Assembly: GCA_036960405.1 (NCBI GenBank)
Contig: JBALWS010000067.1
Span: forward strand, 1 to 22,790
Length of the DNA: 22,790 nt
Source of the DNA: Motiliproteus sp036960405
GTDB taxonomy: Bacteria; Pseudomonadota; Gammaproteobacteria; Pseudomonadales; Balneatricaceae
Reading direction: 5' to 3'
Shown in pieces: positions 1 through 7,479 of this stretch; positions within the stretch are counted from its first letter, which is position 1, and every line of letters begins with the position of its first letter. A program made the translations under genes and the position numbers. The notes beneath the pieces were generated by a model. The model worked only from the letters and a program-made list of their open reading frames with translations, had not been told where the DNA came from and ran no database searches.

Positions 1-780
1 GACCAGCTCGGGGAAAATATCGGCGCAGTTACCGAGTAAACCGACCGAAACGACTTCGCTGTTGGCTCGGGCGCTGTCGATTATCGCCAGTGCTTCGTCG
101 AGGCTGTAAGCCTTCTTGTCGACGTAGCGGGTGCGCAGCCGAAAATCGATCCGGGTTTCGTCGCACTCGACCGTGATGCTGGAGAAACCGGCCATTGCCG
201 CCGCCAGCGGTTGTGCACCGCCCATGCCGCCTAAGCCGCCGGTTAGCACCCATTTGCCCGACGAGTCGCCGTTGAAGTGTTGCTTGGCCATCGCGGCGAA
301 GGTTTCGTAGGTGCCCTGAACAATTCCCTGCGAGCCGATATAGATCCACGAGCCTGCGGTCATCTGGCCGTACATCATCAACCCTTGCTTATCCAGCTCG
401 TTGAACTGCTCCCAATTGGCCCAGTGGGGCACTAGGTTGGAGTTGGCGATCAGCACCCGTGGAGCGTCGCTGTGGGTCTTGAACACGCCAACCGGTTTGC
501 CCGATTGGACCAGCAATGATTCATCATCTTCCAAGCGCTGCAACACTTCGATGATCTTGTCGTAGCAGGCCCAGTTACGCGCCGCACGACCGATGCCGCC
601 ATATACCACTAAGTCTTCGGGTCGCTCGGCAACATCTGGATGGAGGTTGTTCATCAGCATCCGCATCGGCGCTTCGGTGAGCCAGCTCTTGCAGCTAAGC
701 TGGGTTCCGGTCGGCGCTTTGATGACCCGGCGGGTATCGTGGCGGCTGTCGTAGATATCGTGGCTGTGAGAAACGGTCAT
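1..780 (-). CDS. hutU: Urocanate hydratase (urocanase), N-terminal part, cut by window edge
   Basis: Urocanase converts urocanate to 4-imidazolone-5-propionate in the cytoplasm using tightly bound NAD+; it is step two of histidine degradation. The reverse strand reads openly from ATG at 780 to the window edge (260 codons), beginning MTVSHSHDIYDSRHDTR. Family landmarks seen are YGGIGRAARNW near residue 60, the LMMYGQMTAGSWIYIGSQGI block and the glycine-rich nucleotide-binding stretch GGLGGMGGAQ. The full family length is about 550-560 residues, so slightly over half, with the active-site cysteine region, lies outside. The start overlaps the hutG stop as ATGA (780-777), indicating translational coupling. 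hutH, absent here, probably follows further left; that is inference from the usual operon order. Confidence 0.97.
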   Translation of the reverse strand, partial: MTVSHSHDIYDSRHDTRRVIKAPTGTQLSCKSWLTEAPMRMLMNNLHPDVAERPEDLVVYGGIGRAARNWACYDKIIEVLQRLEDDESLLVQSGKPVGVFKTHSDAPRVLIANSNLVPHWANWEQFNELDKQGLMMYGQMTAGSWIYIGSQGIVQGTYETFAAMAKQHFNGDSSGKWVLTGGLGGMGGAQPLAAAMAGFSSITVECDETRIDFRLRTRYVDKKAYSLDEALAIIDSARANSEVVSVGLLGNCADIFPELV

Positions 781-1787
781 CGGCTTAAGGCTCCGTGGGT
801 AATCAAGTAAAACAGACGCGCAGCGACACGTGCGGTCCAGTTGTCGATATCAAATTCCGGGTTGTACTCGGCGATATCGGCGAGTTTGAGTTTTCCAGAA
901 GCGGTGATCATTTGGATCATCGGCTCCAGTACATCGAGACCGACTCCGCGCGGGGCCGGTGCACTGACCCCAGGGGCGATACTGGCGGGCAGCACATCCA
1001 GGTCGATGGTGAGGTAGAGGGCATCGCAGCTATCGATAAACCGTTGCAACTGTTGCAGGGTCTCGGCTAACTGGCTGATCGCCATGTCGGCATCGCGGCG
1101 GTAGCTAACCCCTAAGGCATCGGCCCGCTGAAACAGCGCGGTGGTGTTGGCGACCTCGCTGATACCGAGGCAGCAGTAACGAAACGGTAGCTTTTGCTGC
1201 TGGCATTGTTGGGCTATCTGGTAGAACGGCGTGCCCGAGCTGGCGCCGCTGCTATCCAAACGCAGGTCAAAGTGGGCGTCGAAATTGACGATGCCGATAC
1301 GTGGCATCTGGCTGGAGGGCTGGGTTGAGTCATGTTGTCCCGAGTAGTGCTGCATCATCCCCAACCAACTGCCGTAGGCCATCTCGTGGCCGCCGCCGAG
1401 GACGGTGGTCAGTGTGCTGTGCTGTAGGCACTCGCTGACTTGGTCTGCCAGCTCCTGCTGGGCCTGCTCCAGCGCGTTGGCCTGGCAGATGATATTGCCC
1501 GCATCGTATGCCGGACGGTTTGTTGGCCAGGGTAGGTTAGCCAGCGCTCGGCGCAGTGGGTCTGGGCCGTTGCGTGCGCCGATGCGGCCCTGGTTGCGCC
1601 GAACGCCCTCGTCGCTGCAGAAACCGACCAATGCTAGCGAGTTTTGCTGCTGCTTTTTACCTTGCGCTGATGGCTCGATCAACGGCGGCCAGGGCTGCAC
1701 CACCTGGTGCAGGCGGCAGGCTAAATCAGCGGCTTCTTCCGCGTCGATGCGGCCGTTCCATAGGGATAAATCAGCGGCCTGGTACAT
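777..1787 (-). CDS. hutG: Formimidoylglutamase (N-formimino-L-glutamate formiminohydrolase)
   Basis: This 336-residue arginase/ureohydrolase-fold enzyme hydrolyses N-formimino-L-glutamate to glutamate and formamide, the last step of the four-enzyme Hut route. Manganese-site motifs are visible in order: GGGHE, the DAHFDLR block, SGTPF, and DLDVLPASIAPGVSAPA, which together supply the His and Asp ligands expected of ureohydrolases. The length is slightly above the usual ~310-330. A strong ribosome site (GGGAGGT, six bases before ATG at 1787) lies inside the end of hutI; the two genes overlap by 17 bases. Its own stop overlaps the hutU start. Direct glutamate formation here means no formiminoglutamate deiminase (HutF) step is needed. 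Agmatinase is the main alternative, but the hut context argues strongly against it. Confidence 0.96.
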   Translation of the reverse strand: MYQAADLSLWNGRIDAEEAADLACRLHQVVQPWPPLIEPSAQGKKQQQNSLALVGFCSDEGVRRNQGRIGARNGPDPLRRALANLPWPTNRPAYDAGNIICQANALEQAQQELADQVSECLQHSTLTTVLGGGHEMAYGSWLGMMQHYSGQHDSTQPSSQMPRIGIVNFDAHFDLRLDSSGASSGTPFYQIAQQCQQQKLPFRYCCLGISEVANTTALFQRADALGVSYRRDADMAISQLAETLQQLQRFIDSCDALYLTIDLDVLPASIAPGVSAPAPRGVGLDVLEPMIQMITASGKLKLADIAEYNPEFDIDNWTARVAARLFYLITHGALSR

Positions 1788-3009
1788 GACTTACCTCCCC
1801 GGCAACGATGCGCTGAAGCAGTGGGTTAACCCCAAACTGGTAGGCCAGTTCTGCGGGGTGCTGGATATCCCATAGCGCCATATCGGCAACCATGCCGACC
1901 TTCAGTTGACCCAGATCGGTGGCGCGATTCAGTGCCTGGGCGGCGCAGCGAGTGGTACCCGCTAATGCTTCGGCGGGTGTCAGCCCGAACAGGGTGCAGG
2001 CCATGTTCATTGCCAAATGCAACGAGGCAAGCGGAGAGGAGCCGGGATTGAGGTCGGTGGCAACCGCCATCGGCACCGAGTGTTGGCGCAGCAGATCGAT
2101 CGGTGGAAGTTGGTTCTGGCGCAGAAAATAGAACGCGCCCGGGCACAGCGTCGCCACGGTGCCGGCTTGGGCCATCACTTTGACGCCCGTTTCATCGAGG
2201 TATTCAAGATGATCAGCCGACCAGGCGCCGTAGCGAGCGGCAAGCTCGGCCCCGTGTAGGTTGGTCAGTTGCTCGGTGTGAGCCTTGATTCCTAGGCCAT
2301 GCTGCCGCGCGGTTTGAAATACCCGCTCGCACTGCGGTGCCGAAAACGCGATAGTTTCGCAGAACACATCCACCGCATCGGCCAATCGTTGCTCGACCGC
2401 AGCGGGGATCAGCTCACGGCAGACCCAATCGATATAGCCGTCGGCGTCATCACTAAACTCGGGGGGGAGGGCGTGTGCGCCCAATAGCGTGGTCGATACC
2501 CTGACCGGGTAAAGCTGTTGCAGCTGTTTGGCGGCCCGCAACATATTCAATTCTGTATCGAGGCACAGGCCGTAGCCCGATTTTATCTCAACAGTGGTAA
2601 CCCCCTCTGCCATCAATGCTTTAAGTCTTGGTGTCGCCAGTGCGGCCAGTTCATCGACCGAGGCTTTGCGGGTCGCGCGTACGGTAGAAAGAATGCCGCC
2701 GCCTTGTTGAGCAATCGCTTGGTAACTGGCCCCCAGCAACCGTTGCTCGAACTCCTCGGCGCGGTTACCGGCAAACACCAGATGGGTGTGGGCATCGATC
2801 AGCCCCGGTGTCAGCCAGCGCTGTTCGGCATCGATAATCTCGGTCGAAAACGCTAGCTCGGGCAGGTCTGCCATCGGCGCTATTGCGCTGATGCGACCAT
2901 CGCGCACCCCGATCGCCTGGTTTTCCAAGCGACCGTAGCTATCACCTATCTGTGGATTGAGCGTCGCCAAATGGACGTTGGTCCAGATCCGTTCGCAGCT
3001 TTGCCACAC
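1771..3009 (-). CDS. hutI: Imidazolonepropionase
   Basis: This 412-residue amidohydrolase-superfamily enzyme opens the ring of 4-imidazolone-5-propionate to N-formimino-L-glutamate, step three of histidine degradation. The metal-binding HTH at residues 74-76 lies in DAHTHLVFAGNR. Further family blocks are QGGGILSTVRATR, KSGYGL, GAHALPPEF, HTEQ, ADHLEY and ATDLNPGSSP, giving the expected further His and Asp ligands. Length matches the family (~400-415). The start codon is GTG at 3009, supported by GAGG eight bases upstream and by a natural N-terminus (MWQSCERIWTNVHLATL). It is first in the hutIGU transcript and lies just behind the HutC-type operators. Confidence 0.97.
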   Translation of the reverse strand: MWQSCERIWTNVHLATLNPQIGDSYGRLENQAIGVRDGRISAIAPMADLPELAFSTEIIDAEQRWLTPGLIDAHTHLVFAGNRAEEFEQRLLGASYQAIAQQGGGILSTVRATRKASVDELAALATPRLKALMAEGVTTVEIKSGYGLCLDTELNMLRAAKQLQQLYPVRVSTTLLGAHALPPEFSDDADGYIDWVCRELIPAAVEQRLADAVDVFCETIAFSAPQCERVFQTARQHGLGIKAHTEQLTNLHGAELAARYGAWSADHLEYLDETGVKVMAQAGTVATLCPGAFYFLRQNQLPPIDLLRQHSVPMAVATDLNPGSSPLASLHLAMNMACTLFGLTPAEALAGTTRCAAQALNRATDLGQLKVGMVADMALWDIQHPAELAYQFGVNPLLQRIVAGEVSHVPGR

Positions 3010-3040
3010 TGTCGTTGCCTCATCGTGGGTGGATATTTAA

Positions 3041-3062
3041 ATGTATATACATATATATACAT
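3041..3062. promoter_or_regulatory. Tandem HutC-type operators
   Basis: ATGTATATACAT at 3041-3052 is a perfect palindrome containing TGTATATACA, which fits the GTNTANAC core of HutC-subfamily GntR regulators and the TGTA-N2-TACA pattern described for HutC. A second, near-matching 12-mer (one change) occupies 3051-3062, sharing two bases, so the centres are 10 bp apart, about one helical turn. The pair covers the -10 box and probable start point of hutIGU, so occupancy should block transcription. Confidence 0.75.
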
Positions 3063-3082
3063 TAGATCGATCCGAAGGCCAA
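3054..3082 (-). promoter_or_regulatory. Predicted sigma70 promoter of hutIGU
   Basis: On the minus strand, TTGGCC (3082-3077) and TATATA (3059-3054) are separated by 17 bases, a good sigma70 arrangement. Transcription would start near 3047, leaving a leader of about 37 bases before the hutI GTG. The -10 box lies inside the HutC-type operator pair. No convincing CRP site was seen nearby. Confidence 0.55.
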
Positions 3083-3189
3083 GCGTTAGTTTAAGAAGGG
3101 AGCAGAACCGCAATCGTTTGGGCCGCAGGGATATAGCTAAATCTTAGAAGAAAAAAGCCACTACCGTGGTAGAGCAGAAGGCGGGTGGT

Positions 3190-3251
3190 TTAGGGAACCT
3201 CTGACCAAGTCCCCTTGAGAGACGCTATTGGATTAATCAGAGGCTCCTTAG
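3190..3251. mobile_element. 54-bp miniature inverted-repeat element with TTAG target duplication
   Basis: The core 3194-3247 starts GGAACCTCTGACCAAGTCC and ends with a sequence whose reverse complement is GGAGCCTCTGATTAATCC, so the ends are imperfect inverted repeats of about 18 bases. It is flanked by identical TTAG at 3190-3193 and 3248-3251. Four-base YTAR duplications are typical of the IS5 subgroup, so this looks like a MITE-type remnant. There is no coding capacity. The right-hand TTAG supplies the hutC stop codon, so insertion left the protein intact. As RNA it could fold and act as a weak terminator after hutC. Confidence 0.55.
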
Positions 3252-3958
3252 GACTCGATGGTTGTCAATGAGCGCAGTTTGTAGCGAGGGCCGGGGTGGG
3301 TCAGGTAGGCAAAACTGATCAGACGGCTATCCGACCAAGTACGGCGATTGACCAAAATGCAGGGTGTGCCCGCGTCTATCGCTAACAACTCTTGAGTATC
3401 AGCGCTGGGCAGCACCGCCTCGACGATATGTTCAACGCTTGATATCGGGCACTGATCGGAGAGGTATTGGTTGGGGGTCAGTTTGGTGTAGTCCTGCTCG
3501 AGATATCCCGGGACCAAACTGGCGATCACGTAGCGCTGCTCAAGCTGGATCGGCAGCTCATCCTCGCGATGAACAATCACCGAATAGAAAACACGGGTAC
3601 CGACAGGTATGCCCATCTGCATCGCGATCAATTCGCTGGCAATGGTTTGCTTCAGCTCAATCAGGTTGCAGCTATAGCGATGGCCGCGCTGGCGTACCTC
3701 GTCGGCGATGTTGCGTATATCCAACAACGGCGACTCGGCTTTGGCGTCGGTAACAAAGGTTCCCAACCCGGCATAACGGACCAGCAGGTTGTCTTGTGTT
3801 AGATCACGAATCGCTTTGTTAACAGTCATCCGGCTGACACCGAACTGCTTGGCTAGCTCGGTTTCGGTAGGGATCTTAGCACCGGGCGGGTAATCGCCTT
3901 GCTTGATGCCATCGAGGATAAACTGCTTGATCTGCTGGTAGCGGGGGGTGTTGTTCAC
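3248..3958 (-). CDS. hutC: Histidine utilisation repressor, GntR/HutC family
   Basis: HutC is a DNA-binding repressor of hut genes that releases DNA on binding urocanate. An N-terminal winged helix-turn-helix of GntR type is clear (RYQQIKQFILDGI, PPGAKIPTETELAKQFGVSRMTVNKAIRDL, then the wing LVRYAGLGTFV), followed by a UTRA effector domain (NIADEVRQRGH to the C-terminus). The frame is open to a TTG at 3988, but that codon overlaps a predicted -10 box and would lie upstream of the transcript start. I therefore place the start at GTG 3958 (236 residues), which matches family length; its ribosome site is weak. It is separated from hutI by 289 bases counting from the GTG-start side of the operators through the MITE-like element. 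The stop codon comes from the element's TTAG duplication. Confidence 0.93.
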   Translation of the reverse strand: MNNTPRYQQIKQFILDGIKQGDYPPGAKIPTETELAKQFGVSRMTVNKAIRDLTQDNLLVRYAGLGTFVTDAKAESPLLDIRNIADEVRQRGHRYSCNLIELKQTIASELIAMQMGIPVGTRVFYSVIVHREDELPIQLEQRYVIASLVPGYLEQDYTKLTPNQYLSDQCPISSVEHIVEAVLPSADTQELLAIDAGTPCILVNRRTWSDSRLISFAYLTHPGPRYKLRSLTTIES

Positions 3959-3987
3959 CGGATTTCTCGAGAGTGAGGCAAAAATCA

Positions 3988-4016
3988 ATTGTATAGTCTT
4001 ATGCTTGAACTGTCAG
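3988..4016 (-). promoter_or_regulatory. Predicted sigma70 promoter of hutC
   Basis: Minus strand CTGACA (4016-4011), a 17-base spacer and TACAAT (3993-3988) form a near-consensus promoter. The start point would fall near 3981, which rules out the TTG at 3988 as a translation start. A TGTATA half-site overlaps the -10 box, so weak autoregulation by HutC is possible. Confidence 0.55.
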
Positions 4017-4193
4017 GCCTAACCAGAAGCATATACAGAGTGAAAAAATGACCAATGGTCTGATTTCACTAAGAAAGCTGAGGCAGTGTTTGACTTTACC
4101 GCTGCATCGCCACTTAATAGACGCGACCCGCAAGGATGGCCGGGAAACGTCGGCGCTCCAGCGGTTATTTTTTTATGATGAAGGATCTTATCT

Positions 4194-4676
4194 ATGAAGC
4201 GTTTTGTTCTAGCTGCATCTCTTGCTATTGCCTCTTCCACCGCCTTTGCTGAAGCGCCAGGCGGCCCTAACTGTGGTTGGGGTAACATGTTATTTGATGG
4301 TTCTTCCGGCCTTCCATCGCATGTGATGGCCTCGCTCACCAACGGTACGACCGGTAACGCCACCTTCGGTATGACCTCTGGCACTAACGGCTGTAGCCCT
4401 GATGGCACCCTGTCATACGGTGGCCAGCGCTGGATGGGTCTGGCGGCAGTCATGGACGAGTTCTCTGAAGACGTTGCTCGTGGCGACGGTGAAGCACTCA
4501 ATGCTGTGGCCGTCATGGTCGGTATCGCTCCACAAGACCGTGATTACTTTGCCCAAATGACGCATCAGAACTTCACGACTCTTTTCCCTAGCGAAACCGT
4601 AACGGCTGAAGATGTTGCACGTAACCTGAATGAACTGATGCAGGCCGATCAACGCCTGAGCCAGTACGCATCTTGA
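4194..4676 (+). CDS. DUF3015 family secreted protein
   Basis: This 160-residue protein has a clear Sec signal peptide (MKRFVLAASLAIASSTAFA, cleavage near residue 19-20) and then the DUF3015 signature: GPNCGWGNMLFDG, PSHVMA, NGTTGN-TFGMTSGTNGCS. Two cysteines in the mature part (NCGWG and NGCSP) could form a disulfide. The molecular function of this family is not known to me; export to the periplasm is inferred. AAGGA eight bases before ATG 4194 is a good ribosome site. It is followed by a terminator-like hairpin and then, 43 bases after its stop, by the DUF4105 gene, so the two may be partly co-transcribed. An open frame on the opposite strand is a shadow. Confidence 0.9.
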   Translation: MKRFVLAASLAIASSTAFAEAPGGPNCGWGNMLFDGSSGLPSHVMASLTNGTTGNATFGMTSGTNGCSPDGTLSYGGQRWMGLAAVMDEFSEDVARGDGEALNAVAVMVGIAPQDRDYFAQMTHQNFTTLFPSETVTAEDVARNLNELMQADQRLSQYAS

Positions 4677-4685
4677 TGATCAATG

Positions 4686-4707
4686 CCTCTGCTTGCAGGG
4701 GTGTTTT
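4686..4707 (+). terminator. Rho-independent-like hairpin after the DUF3015 gene
   Basis: CCTCTGC (4686-4692), TT, GCAGGGG (4695-4701) form a stem with one U-G wobble, followed by TGTTTT. It sits between the DUF3015 stop and the DUF4105 start, so it could attenuate read-through into the downstream pair. Confidence 0.55.
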
Positions 4708-4719
4708 CCCTTCGATTCA

Positions 4720-6547
4720 ATGCACCTCTTAATCGTACTGCTGCTGGGAACTTGGTTCTCGGTTGCGGCTTCGTATGGGTTTGCCGCTGATCTAAAGCTG
4801 GCTGACCAGCCTTATTGGCAGCGCTTGCTTCANNNNNNNNNNCGATGACGCGCGTTTTTTTTTCGCCGCAACGGGGGCTTATTCTGCTGAGGCAGAGTTG
4901 CAGGCCACTCTGAACGCGGCATCTGAACCGATTTCAGACGATCTCAATCAGCATCCGCTGTGCCGTTTTCCGGCTCGATACCGCTGGCTTGAAGGACAAG
5001 GGCTGGTTGATCGCTCAGTCAGGCAAGCGTTGAGCTGCCCCGAATATCAACAGTGGCGAACACAGGTTAATGCTACGCGCCTGAGCCTGATCTTTCCGGC
5101 CGCGTATATGAATAGCCCGTCGTCGATGTATGGGCACACATTTTTACGCTTCGACCCGGCCGACGCCGAGGCCGGATCATTGTGGTTGTCTTGGGCGTTG
5201 AATTTCGGCGCCAATATTACCACCGACGATAACTCACTGTTTTATGTCTACAAAGGGCTGTTTGGCGGTTATCCCGGCCAGTTCAATATGATGCCTTACT
5301 ATCGCAAGATCCAGGAATATAACCGGATGGAAAACCGCGATATGTGGGAGTACCCGCTGAACCTGACTGCGGCCGAGGTTGACCAGCTGTTGGAGCATGT
5401 GTGGGAGTTGAAGGAGATCAACTTCGACTACTTCTTCTTCGATGAAAACTGCTCTTTCCAACTGCTCGAGTTGCTCGATCTGATACGCCCTGACGCGCAA
5501 TTGACCGAGGGTTTTGATCTGCATGCGATCCCCGCCGATACCGTTCGTGCGGTGGTCGATGCCGGGATTGCCGGTGAAGTGATCTATCGGCCCGCCAACC
5601 GGACCCGTTTTGATGCGCTGTCCCAGTCGCTGTCCGAGCAGGAGCGTCAAACGGTTATTCGATTAAGCCAAACCCCGCTCGACCCCGGCGAACTCTTTGA
5701 TCAACAGTCGCCCCAGCGGCAACAGCTGTTGGCCCAGGCGGGTTATGACTACCTGCGCTTGCAGCAGGATGGGGCAGTGCGAGATCCCGATGCCAACCGA
5801 CGCAGCTACCAACTGCTGCAGATGATCAATGCGCGCCCTAGCGAGCCGTTAGCGGAGCCTGCTATGCCGACCGACCCGGTTGATGGCCACTATTCGGGTT
5901 TGCTACGTGCCGGTGTGGGGCAGCGAGATCATCGCAATTATGGCCTACTGGGTTATCGAATCGCCTATCAAGATCTGCTTGATGCTGATGAGGGTTTTCC
6001 ACGCGGTGCAGAGCTTGCGATGGGGGAGCTGGCCTTGCGTCATTATGCTGGTGGTACGCTTAAATTGGAGCTGTTGGAGCTGCTGTCGATTCGTTCGTTC
6101 TCCCCCCGCGACGCACTCTTTAAACCCTGGTCGTGGCAGGTCAAAGCCGGGCTGGAACGGGTCTATAGCAACACCGAACATCCCGACAACCTGGTCGCTC
6201 AGGTCACCGGAGGCGGAGGTGTCAGTTATGGCTTTAATCAACAGCAGAGTACGTTGTTCGGTCTGCTTACCGGACGGTTTGAAATCAATGACCGTTTCTC
6301 TGACCCTCTGGCAGTCGGGCTCGGCGCCAATCTCGGCTTGCGTCATGACTTCGGTCCATTGCAGGCGTTGGCAGAAACCGAGCTGATGCAGTTGAGCAGC
6401 GGCTCGTTGCGCAGACAGTTTGAACTAGGCGGGCAGTACAACTTAACCCCACAACAGGGGGTACGTGCCAGTTGGAGTTACCGCCGTCACGATGATGGCC
6501 AGCAGGACAACAGCGTTACTCTCGAATACCGGCACTACCTGCAATGA
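4720..6547 (+). CDS. DUF4105 (Lnb N-terminal periplasmic domain) protein, interrupted by an assembly gap
   Basis: ATG 4720 opens a signal peptide (MHLLIVLLLGTWFSVAASYG, cleavage near FAAD) and mature start LKLADQPYWQRLL. The frame then meets ten Ns and resumes at 4844 as DDARFFFAATGAYS, a typical DUF4105 beginning, ending at TGA 6547 (about 609 residues, usual for the family). Seen in the domain: YGHTFLRFD, NFGANIT, YVYKGLFGGYPGQF and FFFDENCSFQLLELL; the His and Cys of these blocks resemble the active site of papain/NlpC-like folds. The C-terminal third, alternating in character, resembles an outer-membrane beta-barrel. The family's enzymatic role is unproven. No clear ribosome site precedes 4720. 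The stop overlaps the next start as ATGA. A shorter internal ATG at 4898 is unlikely, as it lies inside the domain and lacks a signal peptide. Confidence 0.88.
4833..4842. other. Assembly gap (10 N)
   Basis: Ten undetermined bases lie inside the DUF4105 gene. The frame before the gap (from ATG 4720) and after it (DDARFFF) match only if the true gap length is a multiple of three, so ten is a placeholder and not a measured length. Confidence 0.97.
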
Positions 6548-7383
6548 GACTCGACGCACGCGCCCGATTGCAGCTTCTATTGCTGGTGATGAGCATAGCG
6601 CTGGCTGGTTGCGGTTCGCCGTCGGGGCTGCTGTTTTACCCGATGAAAGATTATGTCCGCACCCCGCAGCAGCTGGATCTGGCTTATCAGGATGTTAGTT
6701 TAAAGGCAGCAGATGGCGTTGAGCTGTTTGCCTGGTATCTGCCGCCGCAAGGCGAACCGCGTGGAAACTTGCTTTACCTGCACGGCAACGGTGAGAACAT
6801 CAGTACTCATATGCTCAGTATCGCCTGGTTGCCCGAGCAGGGTTACGGCGTGCTGGCGTTGGATTACCGTGGTTACGGTCGCTCGCAGGGCAAGGCCAAA
6901 CTACCCGATGTATTTCTCGATCTGGAGGCCGCCAGCGATTGGTTGTTTGCCAACACCGAAGCGCCTCACTTTCTGTTAGGGCAGAGTTTGGGAGCGGCGC
7001 TAGCCGCGGGGTTCTCCAACCATCCCAAGGCGCAGCATTTCAATGCGTTGTTGCTCGACGCGCCCTTTGCTCGCTATCAAGATATCGGTCGTTATGCGCT
7101 GAGTCGTAGCTGGTTTGGCCGAGTGGTGCTAAGCCCTGCTGTGCGTTTACTGCCCGATGGTTATGATCCGCAGGAGCGGATTGTTGAGAGCAGGCTCCCG
7201 ACGCTGTTTTATGCCAGCCCTAATGATGCGGTGGTGCCACTGTCGCATACCGAAGCGCTCTACCAGGCAGCCCCCGAGCCTAAACAGCTCAGCTTGCATC
7301 AGGGGGGACACATCGCTACCTACGGCTACCCCGACCAGCGCCAGCTGACGTTGCAGTTTTTGCAGCGCTATAGCCGCGAGTAG
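6544..7383 (+). CDS. Alpha/beta-hydrolase lipoprotein
   Basis: This 279-residue protein begins with a lipoprotein signal (lipobox LAGC, lipidated Cys23) and has the alpha/beta-hydrolase fold of the YfhR/ABHD13-17 type. The oxyanion region HGNGEN is at 80-85, the nucleophile elbow GQSLG puts Ser148 at its centre, and Asp228 (SPNDAVVP) and His256 (GGHIAT) complete a plausible catalytic triad. DYRGYGRSQG at 107-116 is typical. The substrate cannot be told from the sequence; an ester or acyl group in the envelope is a guess. The start overlaps the DUF4105 stop (ATGA), implying translational coupling and a shared envelope task. Membrane-proximal periplasmic location follows from the lipobox; residue +2 is Gly, not Asp, which favours outer-membrane sorting. 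Confidence 0.92.
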   Translation: MRLDARARLQLLLLVMSIALAGCGSPSGLLFYPMKDYVRTPQQLDLAYQDVSLKAADGVELFAWYLPPQGEPRGNLLYLHGNGENISTHMLSIAWLPEQGYGVLALDYRGYGRSQGKAKLPDVFLDLEAASDWLFANTEAPHFLLGQSLGAALAAGFSNHPKAQHFNALLLDAPFARYQDIGRYALSRSWFGRVVLSPAVRLLPDGYDPQERIVESRLPTLFYASPNDAVVPLSHTEALYQAAPEPKQLSLHQGGHIATYGYPDQRQLTLQFLQRYSRE

Positions 7384-7412
7384 TCCGACTTTGGTCGCTT
7401 GATGTGTGAATT

Positions 7413-7432
7413 TTATATGCCATTATATGCCA
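7413..7432. repeat. Perfect tandem decamer, two copies
   Basis: TTATATGCCA occurs twice back to back (7413-7422, 7423-7432) about 50 bases ahead of the small lipoprotein gene. A 10-bp period places both copies on one face of the helix, so a regulator site is possible, but two copies may be chance. Confidence 0.4.
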
Positions 7433-7479
7433 ACCACTTAGACTCCTTTCAATACCCTCCATTGGTTAAGGCCTCGATA

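Noticed and set aside
1405..1875. Plus-strand frame of 156 codons over hutG/hutI
   Set aside because: It is antisense to two certain hut genes and shows no domain or start signal.
4139..4177. Possible attenuator in the DUF3015 leader (GC-rich stretch then T7)
   Set aside because: The best stem is four pairs with a two-base loop, too weak to call a terminator despite the T run.
4019..4516. A 165-codon minus-strand frame opposite the DUF3015 gene
   Set aside because: It overlaps a gene with a signal peptide, family signature and ribosome site, has no recognisable features of its own, and is low in complexity near its start.
5234..5650. Minus-strand frame of 138 codons inside the DUF4105 gene (and another at 5945-6346)
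   Set aside because: Both lie opposite strongly conserved domain sequence and have no ribosome site or family pattern; they mirror the codon bias of the real gene.
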